NCBI GenBank assembly: GCA_030533445.1
Contig: CM060069.1
Coordinates: 30,758,837-30,822,836 of the forward strand
Length of the DNA stretch: 64,000 nucleotides
Source of the DNA: Cyprinodon diabolis
Taxonomy: Eukaryota; Chordata; Actinopteri; Cyprinodontiformes; Cyprinodontidae
Direction of reading: 5' to 3'
The translations under genes and the position numbers were made by a program. Below are positions 62,509 through 64,000 of the stretch, one piece after another (positions within the stretch are counted from its first letter, which is position 1; every line of letters begins with the position of its first letter). A model generated the notes under the pieces. It made no database searches, had not been told where the DNA came from, and worked only from the letters and a program-made list of their open reading frames with translations.

Positions 62509-63289
62509 GTAGAGCTTTTAGTTATTTTGTTTAGAGAAAAAGATCTGAAACATATTGCATATACGTGTGCATTTAGATGTGATTTTAAACTCTAAAGCCT
62601 GAATAAATCTAGTATAAACGGTTGCATTTAAAATTAACCTCCAATTATAATAACTAATTATACTCCAAAAGCTATCAATCTTGCTAGAATATCTTTCAGA
62701 AGAAGTTTTTTAAAAACAGCGTTTTTTGATCATCAGTGTTGGTTAAAATCTTTCATAGCTATGAAATGTATGGGTTCAAATGATTCTTTCAATTTCTCCT
62801 ACATTTTTTTTTTAGTAAATACAATATTTTTACTTGTTGGATTTGCTCAGACTCCCAACTTGTCTGAGAATGTCTGATAGAATGTTGATTCTGTGGGGAG
62901 AGCTAATGTAAAGATTAAGATGAGGAAAAGGAAAGGCTTCAAGGATTTTTGGAAGATAACAGACATCTGGGTATCAGGTATGAGGCCAGAGACTGTGGAG
63001 AAGCAGCCCAGCTGACCGAACTGACAGAGTGAGGTGTGGCCGTGGCTAAGAGCTGAACTCCTGAAAACAGACACACACAGTAGATGTTATTTAAAAAGAT
63101 GCGAGTACATTCAACATGTTCATTGAGCAAAACTCTTTACAAACCTATTTAAACCCCTTAAATAGTTTTTAATTTTGTTATTAAAAAAAGATTGTTTTAA
63201 TTTCAGAATGTATAACAAGTTAAAAAGTAAGTGTAAAAAAGTAACAGACACATAATACATTTATTTTTTTAAAACAGCGATTTCTTTTA
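62509..63289. other. no gene recognised
   Basis: AT-rich spacer with no elements identified. Confidence 0.5.
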
Positions 63290-63412
63290 ACAGGAAGGAG
63301 TCCCTGCGAAGCACTGGCCACCTGTCCAGGGTGTATAAAGAAAATGGATGGATGGATGGATGGATGGATGGATGGATGGATGGATGGATGGATGGATGGA
63401 TGGATGGATGGA
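63290..63412 (+). mobile_element. L2-like LINE 3' end with (TGGA)n tail
   Basis: 'cctgtccagggtgtataaag' followed by 'aaaatggatgg' and a 68-bp (TGGA)n array (63345-63412) is the typical end of a fish LINE insertion in the plus sense, here almost completely 5'-truncated. Confidence 0.7.
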
Positions 63413-64000
63413 GTCCCTCTGTTGCAGTCTCAAGTCTTTTATAGCATCAAACTGGGTTTTTGCAGGATTAATCTGCTCTTAGTTTTCGATTGACTCTTGA
63501 TTTACTTTCCTGTTGATGAGGAGTAACCCCACAGCATGAGGCTACCATTATTCATTATAATGTAGACGTGGGCTCAGGTTGCAGCGTTAGCTTTCCTCTG
63601 TTGTTAATATATTGCCTTATCTGAGCAGAGCTCCTAATATCATATGTCTATGTCCTCTATAAGGCTTTTGGGAGAGGGTGAGCTGGAGTTTCCTGATTTT
63701 TTTAACAATAGATTTCTTCTCTCCATTTTTATTTTTCATAGAGCCTGGATCTGTAAAGAGGAAGCCTAATAGTTTCCCTTGACTATATTTTCTACCTGGA
63801 AGAGATATGAATCTTTACAGCTAAGAATTTATTTTCAAATAAATTCAAATAGTTTCCTTATTTTTGTGCATTTTTTATACTGAAGGTAAAGAAATGATTT
63901 AAAATATTTGAGTTTAAATGTGAATCTGTTTTATCACCTGAATATGATTTAAGTTTGTACTTTGAGTATGATTAGACTGCATTTTTTGAATCGCTCTCAT
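63413..64000. other. no gene recognised
   Basis: AT-rich sequence running to the window edge, without recognised features. Confidence 0.5.

Overview
The window looks like a gene-poor, AT-rich piece of a ray-finned (teleost) fish nuclear genome, either intergenic or deep intronic. This rests on the mix of repeats: Tc1-like transposons, short non-autonomous hAT-type elements with 8-bp target duplications, tRNA-derived SINEs, remnants resembling fish LINEs (RTE/Rex3-like, L2/Rex1-like) and solo LTRs, plus many microsatellites. I found no intact protein-coding gene, no rRNA or true tRNA gene and no CRISPR array. Nearly all open frames are short and without recognisable family; the few recognisable protein fragments are broken transposase or reverse transcriptase. 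Family names are from memory; boundaries and target-site duplications (TSDs) were read from the bases.

Layout. 1-9 kb: a probable solo LTR (996-1747, TSD AAGTT), a hAT-type element with perfect TSDs and two internal hairpins (2339-3970), a GTTAGGG-rich repeat (5935-6362) and an old minus-strand Tc1 relic (7320-8280). 9-24 kb: a fold-back element containing a segment duplicated from 1.5 kb away (9877-10390), a minus-strand SINE (12185), a fish dispersed repeat (14535) and about 7 kb in which I recognise nothing. 24-31 kb: an RTE-like LINE end, three consecutive hairpins, a degenerate minus-strand LINE reverse transcriptase, hAT copy A, an L2-like fragment with a nested repeat, and a plus-strand SINE.

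32-39 kb is the clearest transposon cluster: a nearly full-length Tc1-like element (32319-33534) killed by a frameshift, a stop and a lost catalytic Asp; a solo LTR 14 bp downstream with TSD TTATC (33549-33892); then a nest in which a second Tc1-like element (35697-38953) was split by a probable solo LTR (35951-37979, TSD AAAC), which was split by a TTAA-flanked inverted-repeat element (36166-37423), which itself encloses a further inverted-repeat block.

40-46 kb: a SINE, then a complex block with an approximately 100-bp direct duplication and three tandem units of about 300 bp (42552-43400) that I cannot classify. 52-55 kb: a miniature LTR retrotransposon (two 184-bp LTRs) whose right LTR was hit by hAT copy B. 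56-64 kb: a minus-strand SINE, LINE-type 3' sequence, LTR-like fragments, a probable solo LTR, hAT copy C and an L2-like end with a (TGGA)n tail. There are no operons or pathways here; the biology is layered transposition followed by decay.
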